Assembly (NCBI GenBank): GCA_964636665.1
Contig: CAZWVT010000010.1
Location: 1-45,052 of the forward strand
Length of the DNA stretch: 45,052 nt
Reading direction: 5' to 3'
Source of the DNA: JAAYLC01 sp964636665
Lineage (GTDB): Bacteria; Bacteroidota; Bacteroidia; Flavobacteriales; Flavobacteriaceae
Shown: positions 24,895-32,166 of the stretch, in pieces
Layout: each line of letters starts with the position of its first letter
How positions within the stretch are numbered: the first letter of the stretch is position 1
Translations under genes and position numbers: made by a program
Notes under the pieces: model-generated
Database searches by the model: none
What the model was told of the DNA's origin: nothing
What the model saw: the letters and a program-made list of their open reading frames with translations, nothing else

Positions 24895-25419
24895 ATGAGA
24901 ATTCTTTACCTTTTTGCTCTCGTAATTTTTTTTGGAGCTTGTAAATCACAGCAAATGGATAATAATACCGGTAGTAAAAGTATATCAGCTTCCCCCGAAA
25001 CCTGCCCTGATTCCGGAACGTGCAATATCGTTCTGCATAAGAACAGCAAATTGACGCTTTTAGAAGATGGCACCGGAGCTATGTATCCCGATATCGGAAA
25101 AGGAAATAATTTGGTAGTTGAGTTCAGTTACTCCGAAAAAGGTCCGGAAGGAACCGCCGATGGAAACTATTCGGAAACGATTCATTTTGAAATTCCCAAT
25201 GATATTCAAACTTTGAGCTTGAAAAACAACGGACTGACTGAAGTTAATGTGCTTTGGGGAAAACATTGTTATTGCAAAGGAGAAGCCGGATTTTTTCCTG
25301 TATTAAATGGAAGTCTGAAAGCAGAGAAGATGGGGAATTCATTAATATTTGAAGTGAAATTCAATATGAAAGAAAGAGAACAAAAAATCAACCACGTTAA
25401 GCGGACAGTAAAGCTATAA
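24895..25419 (+). CDS. Lipoprotein of unknown function
   Basis: 174 residues with a lipoprotein signal (ALVIFFGAC, lipid-attached C16). The mature part has a Ser/Asn-rich linker, then a beta-rich fold with two pairs of cysteines: ETCPDSGTCNI near the start and KHCYCKGEAGFF later, which may form disulfides. NLVVEFSYSEKGPEG and NSLIFEVKFNM look like strands of an immunoglobulin-like or jelly-roll sandwich. I do not recognise a family. It stands alone, followed by the poorly coding stretch with the second gap. Confidence 0.8.
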   Translation: MRILYLFALVIFFGACKSQQMDNNTGSKSISASPETCPDSGTCNIVLHKNSKLTLLEDGTGAMYPDIGKGNNLVVEFSYSEKGPEGTADGNYSETIHFEIPNDIQTLSLKNNGLTEVNVLWGKHCYCKGEAGFFPVLNGSLKAEKMGNSLIFEVKFNMKEREQKINHVKRTVKL

Positions 25420-25461
25420 TAAGTCAGATTTTTTTGGTTTAATTCTCAATTGCCAGCACCG

Positions 25462-25581
25462 TCATCGCTGTTGCAATTGCGACTCCAAAACTTTTTTAAC
25501 GGGTTCAACCACAGCTCTTGATTTTTTAAACTGCGTGATGCAATAATGTCCCCTATAATAACTGCTACCACAAAATATTAT
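25462..25581 (-). pseudogene. Possible gene remnant, 39 codons
   Basis: In the otherwise empty stretch 25420-25862 the minus strand has a frame without an ATG that reads SSYYRGHYCITQFKK and then SRAVVEPVKKVLESQLQQR before TGA. It is bounded upstream by a stop at 25582-25584. The charge pattern and helix-like end look coding rather than random, so this may be the tail of a decayed gene or mobile element next to the gap. I cannot name the family, and chance remains possible. The rest of the stretch (25420-25461, 25585-25615, 25730-25790) is AT-rich with no gene. Confidence 0.25.
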
Positions 25582-25601
25582 TTATTATTACAAAAATACA
25601 T

Positions 25602-25615
25602 ATTATTCCTTAAAT
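25602..25615 (+). repeat. 14-bp direct repeat, copy left of the gap
   Basis: ATTATTCCTTAAAT ends exactly at the first N of the gap; the same 14 bases begin exactly after the last N (25716-25729). Confidence 0.9.
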
Positions 25616-25715
25616 NNNNNNNNNNNNNNNNNNNNNNNNNNNNNNNNNNNNNNNNNNNNNNNNNNNNNNNNNNNNNNNNNNNNNNNNNNNNNNNNNNNNN
25701 NNNNNNNNNNNNNNN
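25616..25715. other. Assembly gap of exactly 100 N between direct repeats
   Basis: A placeholder gap of unknown true length. Both edges carry the same 14 bases, so the contigs may simply overlap, or a repeat or inserted element may have been collapsed here. Confidence 0.95.
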
Positions 25716-25729
25716 ATTATTCCTTAAAT
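25716..25729 (+). repeat. 14-bp direct repeat, copy right of the gap
   Basis: ATTATTCCTTAAAT directly after the gap, identical to 25602-25615. Confidence 0.9.
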
Positions 25730-25792
25730 GAGTAATATTACAAAAGTCAAATAAAAAACCGATAAATAGTTGTTTTAATAATACCAAATAAG

Positions 25793-25838
25793 AAACCTCT
25801 CAAATGCAAATCTATAATAGATGGCTTTTGAGAGGTTT
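25793..25838 (-). terminator. Hairpin terminator of the first metalloprotease gene
   Basis: A 12-bp stem (25793-25804 with 25827-25838, AAACCTCTCAAA/TTTGAGAGGTTT) has a 22-nt loop, 25 nt past the stop codon of the gene. On the minus strand it continues as CTTATTTGG, a weak T-run, so efficiency is uncertain. Confidence 0.6.
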
Positions 25839-25862
25839 TAAGAAAAAAGAGATTGAATATTA

Positions 25863-28127
25863 TTAGTTTTTAATCAGCTTTTTAGTTGCTTTTTTATCTC
25901 CATTTTTAACCATAATAAAATATATTCCTGTTTCAAGATGATTTAAATCGAATTCTTTATGGAAAACAGTGGTTAAATTTTCCTCAAAGGTATCAGCTTT
26001 TATTAATCTTCCTCGAATGTCATAAATGGAAACTGCCACAGGAGAATTTGTGTCGGGAGTTAATTTTAAACTGAAAATTCCTTTTGTAGGATTTGGGTAA
26101 ACTACAAACTCTTCAAATGTGAAATCTTCTGTATCTACAGTACCGGTAACGCTGATTAATGCGTTATTGACATCATAAAATATATTCCCGCCTCCACGAA
26201 TCATAAACCGACCTCTATTGGTATTTAAATTAGGAACGTCAATCACCGCACTTCCTGTATTTGGAAGTCCTGTTGCAATGGTTATTGGATATGTAATTCC
26301 GCTGTCAGTAGAAAAGAAAACATCAACGGTTGCACAATTGACAGATCCTGCATTTGTGCCGGCAACATCCCAAGTAATTGTTTCTTGAGTTTGTGTTGTC
26401 CAAGTTGATGGCGTATTGTGCGATGTCACTACAAAGGGACCTGCATTTCCGGCAACATTAATTGACGTATTGCTGTGATCAGAAGCGCCTCCTCCAGGGT
26501 GATTGTCGCGCACGGTAAATCTAAAGTTCATAGTCCGGGCAACATTTGGAATCACTTCCCAAGTGCTTTGCGTATTTCCGTTTATTACGGTTTGGATTGC
26601 CGGCATAAAACGCACAGGAGTATTGGTCGGTGGGAGAGATCTAAAAAGAGGTCCTAATGCACTTGTATTTTGAGGTGGCATTTGTGCTTGTTGCGGATTC
26701 ATTTGTTCCCAAGTATAAGTTAAAGAAGCTCCTGTTGGATCATCAGGGTCTATTGCTGTTCCTTCCAAAATAAAAGGGGTAGATTTCGGAATGTGGTAAA
26801 GTGATTGTGTAGTTGCAATAGGAGGTTGATTGTTTGTGTTTGTTTGTGTGCCACAGGTACTTTGGCCAATAGAAATATTCGACCAAATTTCAGCAACGGT
26901 TATTGCATGAAAGTAATCATCAGCTCGGTTTTTAACGTTTGGCGGACAGATTCCTGCATAACTTAAAATGGTTGAGCCACTTCCGGGTTCAACAGCAGTC
27001 CCGGGATTTCTGTTCCCTTGACAGGAATTGTTAAAAGTGTGATTTCCACCAAATTGATGTCCCATTTCGTGAGATACGTAATCGATATAGAAAGGGTCAT
27101 TAACGGGTTGAGGCAGTCCGGTAACTCCGCGTGCTTTCATTCCCGGTACGCAAGGAGAGCGCAATTGGGCAATTCCACCTCCTCCGGTACTAAAAACATG
27201 ACCTATGTCGTAGTTGGCATTTCCAATTAAATTATTCACGGTGGTTTGGTTTTGATTTAACATGGCCGTTCCGTTATTGTTGGTATAAGGATCTGTTGAA
27301 GGGTTTAAAAAGATTAATAAATCATTGTTGTTTATGATGGTCATCGAAATTCCCAAATCTCTTTCGTAAATACCGTTTACACGAGTCATTGCGACATTCA
27401 TTTCACTGAGTATTGCCGCTTTTTTAACAGCCTCTGAAGCAGTGCTGCTAATGCCTTGTCTGTTTAGATGGAAAATAGCATATTCTCCGGTACAAGCCAA
27501 AGCCAATCGGAAAGTTCTCAATTTGCCATCATTCGGATTTCGATGGGCAATGTTGTCAATCGGTCCAACCATGTTGCTTGCTACTTCATCTACCATACAA
27601 TAAAATCCATCTTCATATTCCGGTAGATCTGCTCGGCTGTATGTAATATAATGTGTTTTATCTTTTGTATAAGGATCGATGTACACCGTAGAAAAATTAA
27701 CAGAACTTATCATGATATTCACGCCAAAAGGAGAAACACTAAAACGTGCTACGGCAGTAGGGTCATCTATTCCTTGTCCGACATACGAACGGATATCAGG
27801 ATATTTTGACTGAAGTTCATCCTCAAAAATAGAAGCCTCATAAATACGGAAGTTTTGCAGTTGTCCGTTTCCTGTAGGTAAAGGGATAATTATAGAAGAA
27901 GTACCGTTAAACCGCTTCGGTGCTTGCTGAATAATATTTTTAAAATTTTGGAGCTCTAAATTATAGACATCGAATATAGTAGGAGTGCTATTCCGTTTTT
28001 CCAAATCAAAAGATTGAGTTTCAGTAATAGCTACTTGCTGCCACAAAGAGTTTTGTGCACTAATACTTATACTCAATAATAGAATAAGTACCAAAAGAGG
28101 TTTTTGAGTTAACTTTTTAAGGCTCAT
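25863..28127 (-). CDS. Secreted reprolysin-like metalloprotease with type IX sorting domain (Leu at Met-turn)
   Basis: 754 residues. A signal peptide (LLVLILLLSISISAQ) precedes an N-terminal propeptide-like region, then a metzincin-type zinc protease domain with HEMGHQFGGNH (H353, E354, H357, H363). The expected Met-turn segment reads TILSYAGIC with Leu at 388, where the downstream paralogue has Met at the same spacing from the zinc motif. Beta-sandwich regions follow, and the last 80 residues are a type IX secretion sorting domain (VYPNPTKGIFSLKL, IYDIRGRLI, LETGIYFIMV, ending KKLIKN). The protein is therefore exported through the Por system to the surface or medium. It is homologous to the next gene over its whole length: tandem duplicates. 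Confidence 0.93.
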   Translation of the reverse strand: MSLKKLTQKPLLVLILLLSISISAQNSLWQQVAITETQSFDLEKRNSTPTIFDVYNLELQNFKNIIQQAPKRFNGTSSIIIPLPTGNGQLQNFRIYEASIFEDELQSKYPDIRSYVGQGIDDPTAVARFSVSPFGVNIMISSVNFSTVYIDPYTKDKTHYITYSRADLPEYEDGFYCMVDEVASNMVGPIDNIAHRNPNDGKLRTFRLALACTGEYAIFHLNRQGISSTASEAVKKAAILSEMNVAMTRVNGIYERDLGISMTIINNNDLLIFLNPSTDPYTNNNGTAMLNQNQTTVNNLIGNANYDIGHVFSTGGGGIAQLRSPCVPGMKARGVTGLPQPVNDPFYIDYVSHEMGHQFGGNHTFNNSCQGNRNPGTAVEPGSGSTILSYAGICPPNVKNRADDYFHAITVAEIWSNISIGQSTCGTQTNTNNQPPIATTQSLYHIPKSTPFILEGTAIDPDDPTGASLTYTWEQMNPQQAQMPPQNTSALGPLFRSLPPTNTPVRFMPAIQTVINGNTQSTWEVIPNVARTMNFRFTVRDNHPGGGASDHSNTSINVAGNAGPFVVTSHNTPSTWTTQTQETITWDVAGTNAGSVNCATVDVFFSTDSGITYPITIATGLPNTGSAVIDVPNLNTNRGRFMIRGGGNIFYDVNNALISVTGTVDTEDFTFEEFVVYPNPTKGIFSLKLTPDTNSPVAVSIYDIRGRLIKADTFEENLTTVFHKEFDLNHLETGIYFIMVKNGDKKATKKLIKN

Positions 28128-28233
28128 AATTAATTGATAAAAATTGAATTTGTAAATATACTAAAGTCTTCTAAAAAAACACTTTAGAAGTTTACATAAA
28201 TCCACTTATCTGTGAAGAGGAGTAATTACAGAA

Positions 28234-30468
28234 TTACTTTTTTATCAGTTTTTTTGTAGTCGTGTGATTGCCGTTTTTAATAATAAGAAAATAGACTCCA
28301 TTTTGTAAACGACTGTAATTAAGTTGTTCTCTAAATTGTGAAGTATCAATGTCATTGTAAATCCTTTGATCAATCAATCTTCCGCGTAAATCGTACAAAG
28401 TCAATTGAATAGGGGCTTGGTTTGCGGGTGTGAAACTGAGGTTGAAAACACTTCCGGGATTGGGAGAAAGTAAAAAATTGGCAAATTCATTTGTTTCATT
28501 GCCTAATTCACCCGTAACCACAATATCGGCGTTGTTGATATCAAAAAAGATATTGTTGCTTCCGCGAACCATAACGCGTCCGGAAGTAGTATTTACTGAA
28601 GGAACGTGTATGCGCGCACTTCCTGTATTGGGAACATTTGAAGCAAGGACGTGGGGATAAGTATAACCTCCGTCTTCTGAAAATAATATTTTAACCTCGG
28701 TAGTATTTACAGCACCGGTATCTGTTCCGGCTACATCCCAAGTAATATATTCGTAAGTTTTTGTTGACCAAGTAACCGGAGTATTTTGAGAAGTAACCAC
28801 AAATGGTCCGGAATTGTCATCTACGCTTACTCGTGTATTGGCAATGTTTGTAGAACCTCCCCCCGGATGATTGTCTCGAACAATTACGGAAAAATTCATA
28901 ACCCTGCCCACAGCCGGAACCACTTCCCATCTGTTTTGAGTCTGTCCAACCCGAATGGTTTGCATATTTGGCATATACCTGTAACTCTTACTCTGAGGTT
29001 CTTCAATTAAAAACATAGGACCTTGCTCATTTGTATTTTGAGGCGGCATGTGTCCTTCTTGTGGATTGATTTGTTCCCAAGAATAAGTGAGGTTTGTTCC
29101 GGTAGGATCATCGGGATCGGTAACGTCACTTTCTAAAATAAAAGGAGTGGATTTTGGAATTATATATCTGCTTCCGGGTGTTACCGAAGGACGTGTATTA
29201 TTAGTGGGTGTTAACTGTCCGCATTGGCTATTTCCATAATTTATATTATTCCACATCTCTTGAATGCTGCGACCGTTGAAATAAGAAATACTTTCAGAGA
29301 AAACATTCGGAGCGCACAATCCGGCATAACTCATAATAGTTGTGCCACTACCGGGTTCGATTGATGTAGCAAGACTTCTATTCCCTCCACAGGAATTATT
29401 AAAGGAATGATTGGCACCAAATTGATGTCCCATTTCATGCAAAACCAAATTGTAGAAAGAAGTGCCTACAGGATCTGCATGTCCCGAAACTGCGCCGCCT
29501 TTGTAATCATCCCAACAAACTGCTCCTACGTATGCAAGGCCACCTAAATTAAGTCCGCTTACAACATGACCGATATCATAATTATTGACACCGATAAGAT
29601 CGTTGCACACTAAAATGTTTTCTGCAATATTATTTGATGTATTATAAGGTGTGTAAGGATCATCAGATGCGTCTAAGAAAATCAACAAATCATTGTCCGG
29701 AACCAATTGCAAATGCACGGCGATATCTCTTTCAAAAACGTGGTTTATCATTACTAAAGCTTCATTCATAGCACTTAAAACAGCAGCTTTTTTTGTAGCA
29801 GTATTTGCAGAAGCCGGAATGTTTTGCCGTTGCAGATGAAAGGAAGAGTAATCGCTGTTTGCAGCCATTGCCAGTCTGAAAGTTCGAAGGTTCCCGTCGT
29901 TTTCAGGAACATCGGAATCCGGATTTATCGTGTGGGCAGGAAGCAAGTTTCGAGTTTCACATTCAAAAAGTTTATTAGAAGCTTTATCCTTCTGATTATA
30001 GACAATATATTGTGTCGGATGTTGTGGTATTTGTTCAATAACCAATGTAGAAAAGTTGCCGGAACTGATGGTTGCAAAAAATCCGTAAGGTGAGATGCTA
30101 AATCTTGCCACAGCAGAAGGATCGTCAATTCCTTGAGCTACAAAAGCTTGAATTTGAGGAAATTTAGATTGCAATTCAGGAGAGAAATTTGATGCGTGGT
30201 AAACTCGGAATTGCTGAAGTTCTTTTTTGCCGTTCGGGAGTTGGATGACTGCCGATGAATAGGATGAGAATCTGTTTTCTGCTATAAAAAGCACGGATTC
30301 TAAAGATTCTAAATTTAATGTATATAAAGTATGTTTTTCAGGAAATTCCATCCCAAGAAACATTTTTTCTTCTTGTTTTTTTGAAACTGATTCCCAAATA
30401 GTGGATTGGGAATAAGCACTCATGATTGCAAAAAATGCAATTGCAAAAATACGTGATTTCAGTGACAT
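28234..30468 (-). CDS. Secreted reprolysin-like metalloprotease with type IX sorting domain (paralogue)
   Basis: 744 residues with the same architecture as the gene downstream: a signal peptide (IFAIAFFAIMSAYSQ), a prodomain with QGIDDPSAVARFSISPYG, a zinc protease domain with HEMGHQFGANH (H344, E345, H348, H354) and a Met-turn TIMSYAGLC (M379), proline- and glycine-rich beta domains (DPDDPTGTNLTYSWEQINPQ), and a C-terminal type IX sorting domain (LSPNPGSVFNLSF, LYDLRGRLID, LQNGVYFLII, ending KKLIKK). It is upstream of its paralogue by 106 nt with no evident terminator between, so both may be transcribed together. The substrate is not evident; such enzymes degrade extracellular protein. Confidence 0.93.
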   Translation of the reverse strand: MSLKSRIFAIAFFAIMSAYSQSTIWESVSKKQEEKMFLGMEFPEKHTLYTLNLESLESVLFIAENRFSSYSSAVIQLPNGKKELQQFRVYHASNFSPELQSKFPQIQAFVAQGIDDPSAVARFSISPYGFFATISSGNFSTLVIEQIPQHPTQYIVYNQKDKASNKLFECETRNLLPAHTINPDSDVPENDGNLRTFRLAMAANSDYSSFHLQRQNIPASANTATKKAAVLSAMNEALVMINHVFERDIAVHLQLVPDNDLLIFLDASDDPYTPYNTSNNIAENILVCNDLIGVNNYDIGHVVSGLNLGGLAYVGAVCWDDYKGGAVSGHADPVGTSFYNLVLHEMGHQFGANHSFNNSCGGNRSLATSIEPGSGTTIMSYAGLCAPNVFSESISYFNGRSIQEMWNNINYGNSQCGQLTPTNNTRPSVTPGSRYIIPKSTPFILESDVTDPDDPTGTNLTYSWEQINPQEGHMPPQNTNEQGPMFLIEEPQSKSYRYMPNMQTIRVGQTQNRWEVVPAVGRVMNFSVIVRDNHPGGGSTNIANTRVSVDDNSGPFVVTSQNTPVTWSTKTYEYITWDVAGTDTGAVNTTEVKILFSEDGGYTYPHVLASNVPNTGSARIHVPSVNTTSGRVMVRGSNNIFFDINNADIVVTGELGNETNEFANFLLSPNPGSVFNLSFTPANQAPIQLTLYDLRGRLIDQRIYNDIDTSQFREQLNYSRLQNGVYFLIIKNGNHTTTKKLIKK

Positions 30469-30577
30469 GTTATTTTAAGTTAAATTTGTGGGTACGTAAA
30501 AATACTTATTTGTTACAACTAAAACCGCTTTATTAAAAAAAAAATGTGTTTTTAGAGTTCTTAAAGCACGCTTAACG

Positions 30578-30585
30578 TACTTTTG
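30578..30585 (+). promoter_or_regulatory. -7 promoter box of lipB
   Basis: TACTTTTG is a full match 19 nt before the lipB ATG, in the divergent region between the protease pair and lipB. Confidence 0.55.
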
Positions 30586-30604
30586 GAGTACCAGAAAATA
30601 AGCT

Positions 30605-31339
30605 ATGAACAAGGAAATCAATATTATAAACCTCGGACTGAAAGACTATAAAGAAACTTGGGATTTACAAGAAAATTTATTTTCGGAAATATTGGAAATC
30701 AAAAGCAATAACAGAAAGACGAACGGAACTGAAAACACTTCAAATACGTTACTTCTCGTGGAGCATCCTCCTGTTTACACCATTGGTAAAAATGGATTAA
30801 AAGAACATTTGTTGATTTCTGAAGAACGTTTAAAAAACATTGGTGCTGCTTGTTACAACATCAACAGAGGAGGCGATATTACATTTCACGGTCCCGGACA
30901 GTTGGTGGGCTATCCGATTCTGGATTTGGAAAATTTTTTCACGGATATCGGCAAGTATTTAAGGATGTTGGAAGATATTGTCATTCGTCTTTTGGCAGAT
31001 TATGGAATCAAAGGTGAGCGGAGTGCCGGAGAAACAGGAGTGTGGATTGCACCGGATTCAGCAGCTGCAAGAAAAATTTGTGCATTGGGAGTTCGTGCTT
31101 CCCGATGGGTGACGATGCACGGTTTTGCACTGAATGTAACGACAGATCTTTCATATTTTGATTATATAGTTCCGTGCGGAATCAGAAACAAAGGCGTTAC
31201 GTCCATCGCCAAAGAATTGGGAGAAACAAGTGGTGCGCTTTTGATGGAAGACGTTGAAAAAAAATTTGTACGCTATTTTTTAGAGTATTTTCAAGCGAAA
31301 CCGCATAAAAAAACCGAAGCAAGTGCCTCGGCTTTTTAA
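30605..31339 (+). CDS. lipB: Lipoyl(octanoyl) transferase
   Basis: Moves octanoyl from acyl carrier protein to the lipoyl domains of 2-oxoacid dehydrogenases and GcvH; LipA then adds sulfur. The 244 residues include EHPPVYTIGKNG, the RGGDITFHGPGQLVGYP signature, and the catalytic Cys/Lys in VPCGIRNKGVTSIAKELG. No lipA is present here. The last codons (KKTEASASAF) are formed by a hairpin that also acts as terminator, so the tail is probably not functional protein sequence. Cytoplasmic. Confidence 0.96.
   Translation: MNKEINIINLGLKDYKETWDLQENLFSEILEIKSNNRKTNGTENTSNTLLLVEHPPVYTIGKNGLKEHLLISEERLKNIGAACYNINRGGDITFHGPGQLVGYPILDLENFFTDIGKYLRMLEDIVIRLLADYGIKGERSAGETGVWIAPDSAAARKICALGVRASRWVTMHGFALNVTTDLSYFDYIVPCGIRNKGVTSIAKELGETSGALLMEDVEKKFVRYFLEYFQAKPHKKTEASASAF
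31314..31336 (+). terminator. Terminator overlapping the 3' end of lipB
   Basis: CCGAAGC (31314-31320) pairs with GCCTCGG (31325-31331) with one mismatch and a 4-nt loop, followed by CTTTTT. The hairpin and T-run lie within the last codons of lipB; the TAA stop is at 31337-31339. Confidence 0.6.
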
Positions 31340-31357
31340 AAAATTATCAGGAATATT

Positions 31358-32044
31358 TTATTTGGAATACATAGTCAACAAAGTGGTGTTTTCCAATTTA
31401 TCTTTTTCATAATATTCATCTTTTACCATTCCGGTTCCAGGACTAAGCCATATTTTGGATGATGTATTCATTGTTCTTCCCATTGTTTTTGTAGCAGTGT
31501 CATAAGTTACAATGTAACAATCAAAAGTTCCTGCAGGGGTGGTCAACGCTTCTTTTCCTACTACTTTTCGATTGGTCATCGTTATGCTGGTATTCATATT
31601 CATGCCGGCCATGGAAATCGATATGACCATTTCAGAGTCCGGAAGTGTTTGTCCGACTTTTAAATCAGCAGGCCATTCGATGTCTTTTCCGCTGATATCG
31701 TAATCAACATTCATTTCTTTAAGACTTTCGTTCATAGAACTCGGGAAAAGAGATTCATAGTCAACAGAAAGCACGCCGTTTTTGCAAATAGCGGTAAACT
31801 CCTGTTGGTAAGTTTCGCCTTTTGGTTCTTTGTAAGATGTACTTAAAGTAGCCTGAGTTTCGTTTCCGGATTGGTTGACTTCCTTTACAAGATATTCTAA
31901 TGTGGAAATCGTTCTGTTTCTTTTGTCGGTTACTTCGTATTTCATTTGAGCGCCTTTCTTCATCGGAAAGTAAATGTCGCAATTTTGGGCATAAACCGAA
32001 ATTCCGACAAATAAAATACAAAGCGTACTGATTACTTTTTTCAT
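31358..32044 (-). CDS. Secreted protein, TapB/DUF3108-like
   Basis: 228 residues with a signal peptide (MKKVISTLCILFVGISVYAQ). The mature part begins NCDIYFPMKKGAQMKYEVTDKRN and shows a repeated beta pattern (TISTLEYLVKEV, KVVGKEALTTPAGTFDCYIVTYD, KIWLSPGTGMVKDEYY). The PAGTFDCY and WxSPGxGMVK pieces are typical of the DUF3108/TapB-like group of Bacteroidota. Function unknown; probably periplasmic or surface. Single-gene unit, convergent with lipB, with its own promoter box at 32087-32094. Confidence 0.72.
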   Translation of the reverse strand: MKKVISTLCILFVGISVYAQNCDIYFPMKKGAQMKYEVTDKRNRTISTLEYLVKEVNQSGNETQATLSTSYKEPKGETYQQEFTAICKNGVLSVDYESLFPSSMNESLKEMNVDYDISGKDIEWPADLKVGQTLPDSEMVISISMAGMNMNTSITMTNRKVVGKEALTTPAGTFDCYIVTYDTATKTMGRTMNTSSKIWLSPGTGMVKDEYYEKDKLENTTLLTMYSK

Positions 32045-32086
32045 AATTCAAATTTTAGGTTAGTAAATTTTATATTAGTTGAAACG

Positions 32087-32094
32087 CAAAAATA
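32087..32094 (-). promoter_or_regulatory. -7 promoter box of the TapB-like gene
   Basis: The minus strand reads TATTTTTG followed by CG, a full TAnnTTTG match, 42 nt upstream of the ATG at 32044. Confidence 0.5.
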
Positions 32095-32166
32095 ACATAT
32101 CAGTACAAATCGTTTCAAATAATAAAGTTAAAAGACAGAACAGAAACTTTAAGACAGGAAAACCAT

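Noticed and set aside
24895..25862. CRISPR array around the second gap
   Set aside because: Only one repeated word of 14 bp is seen and no repeat-spacer periodicity; no cas genes are near.
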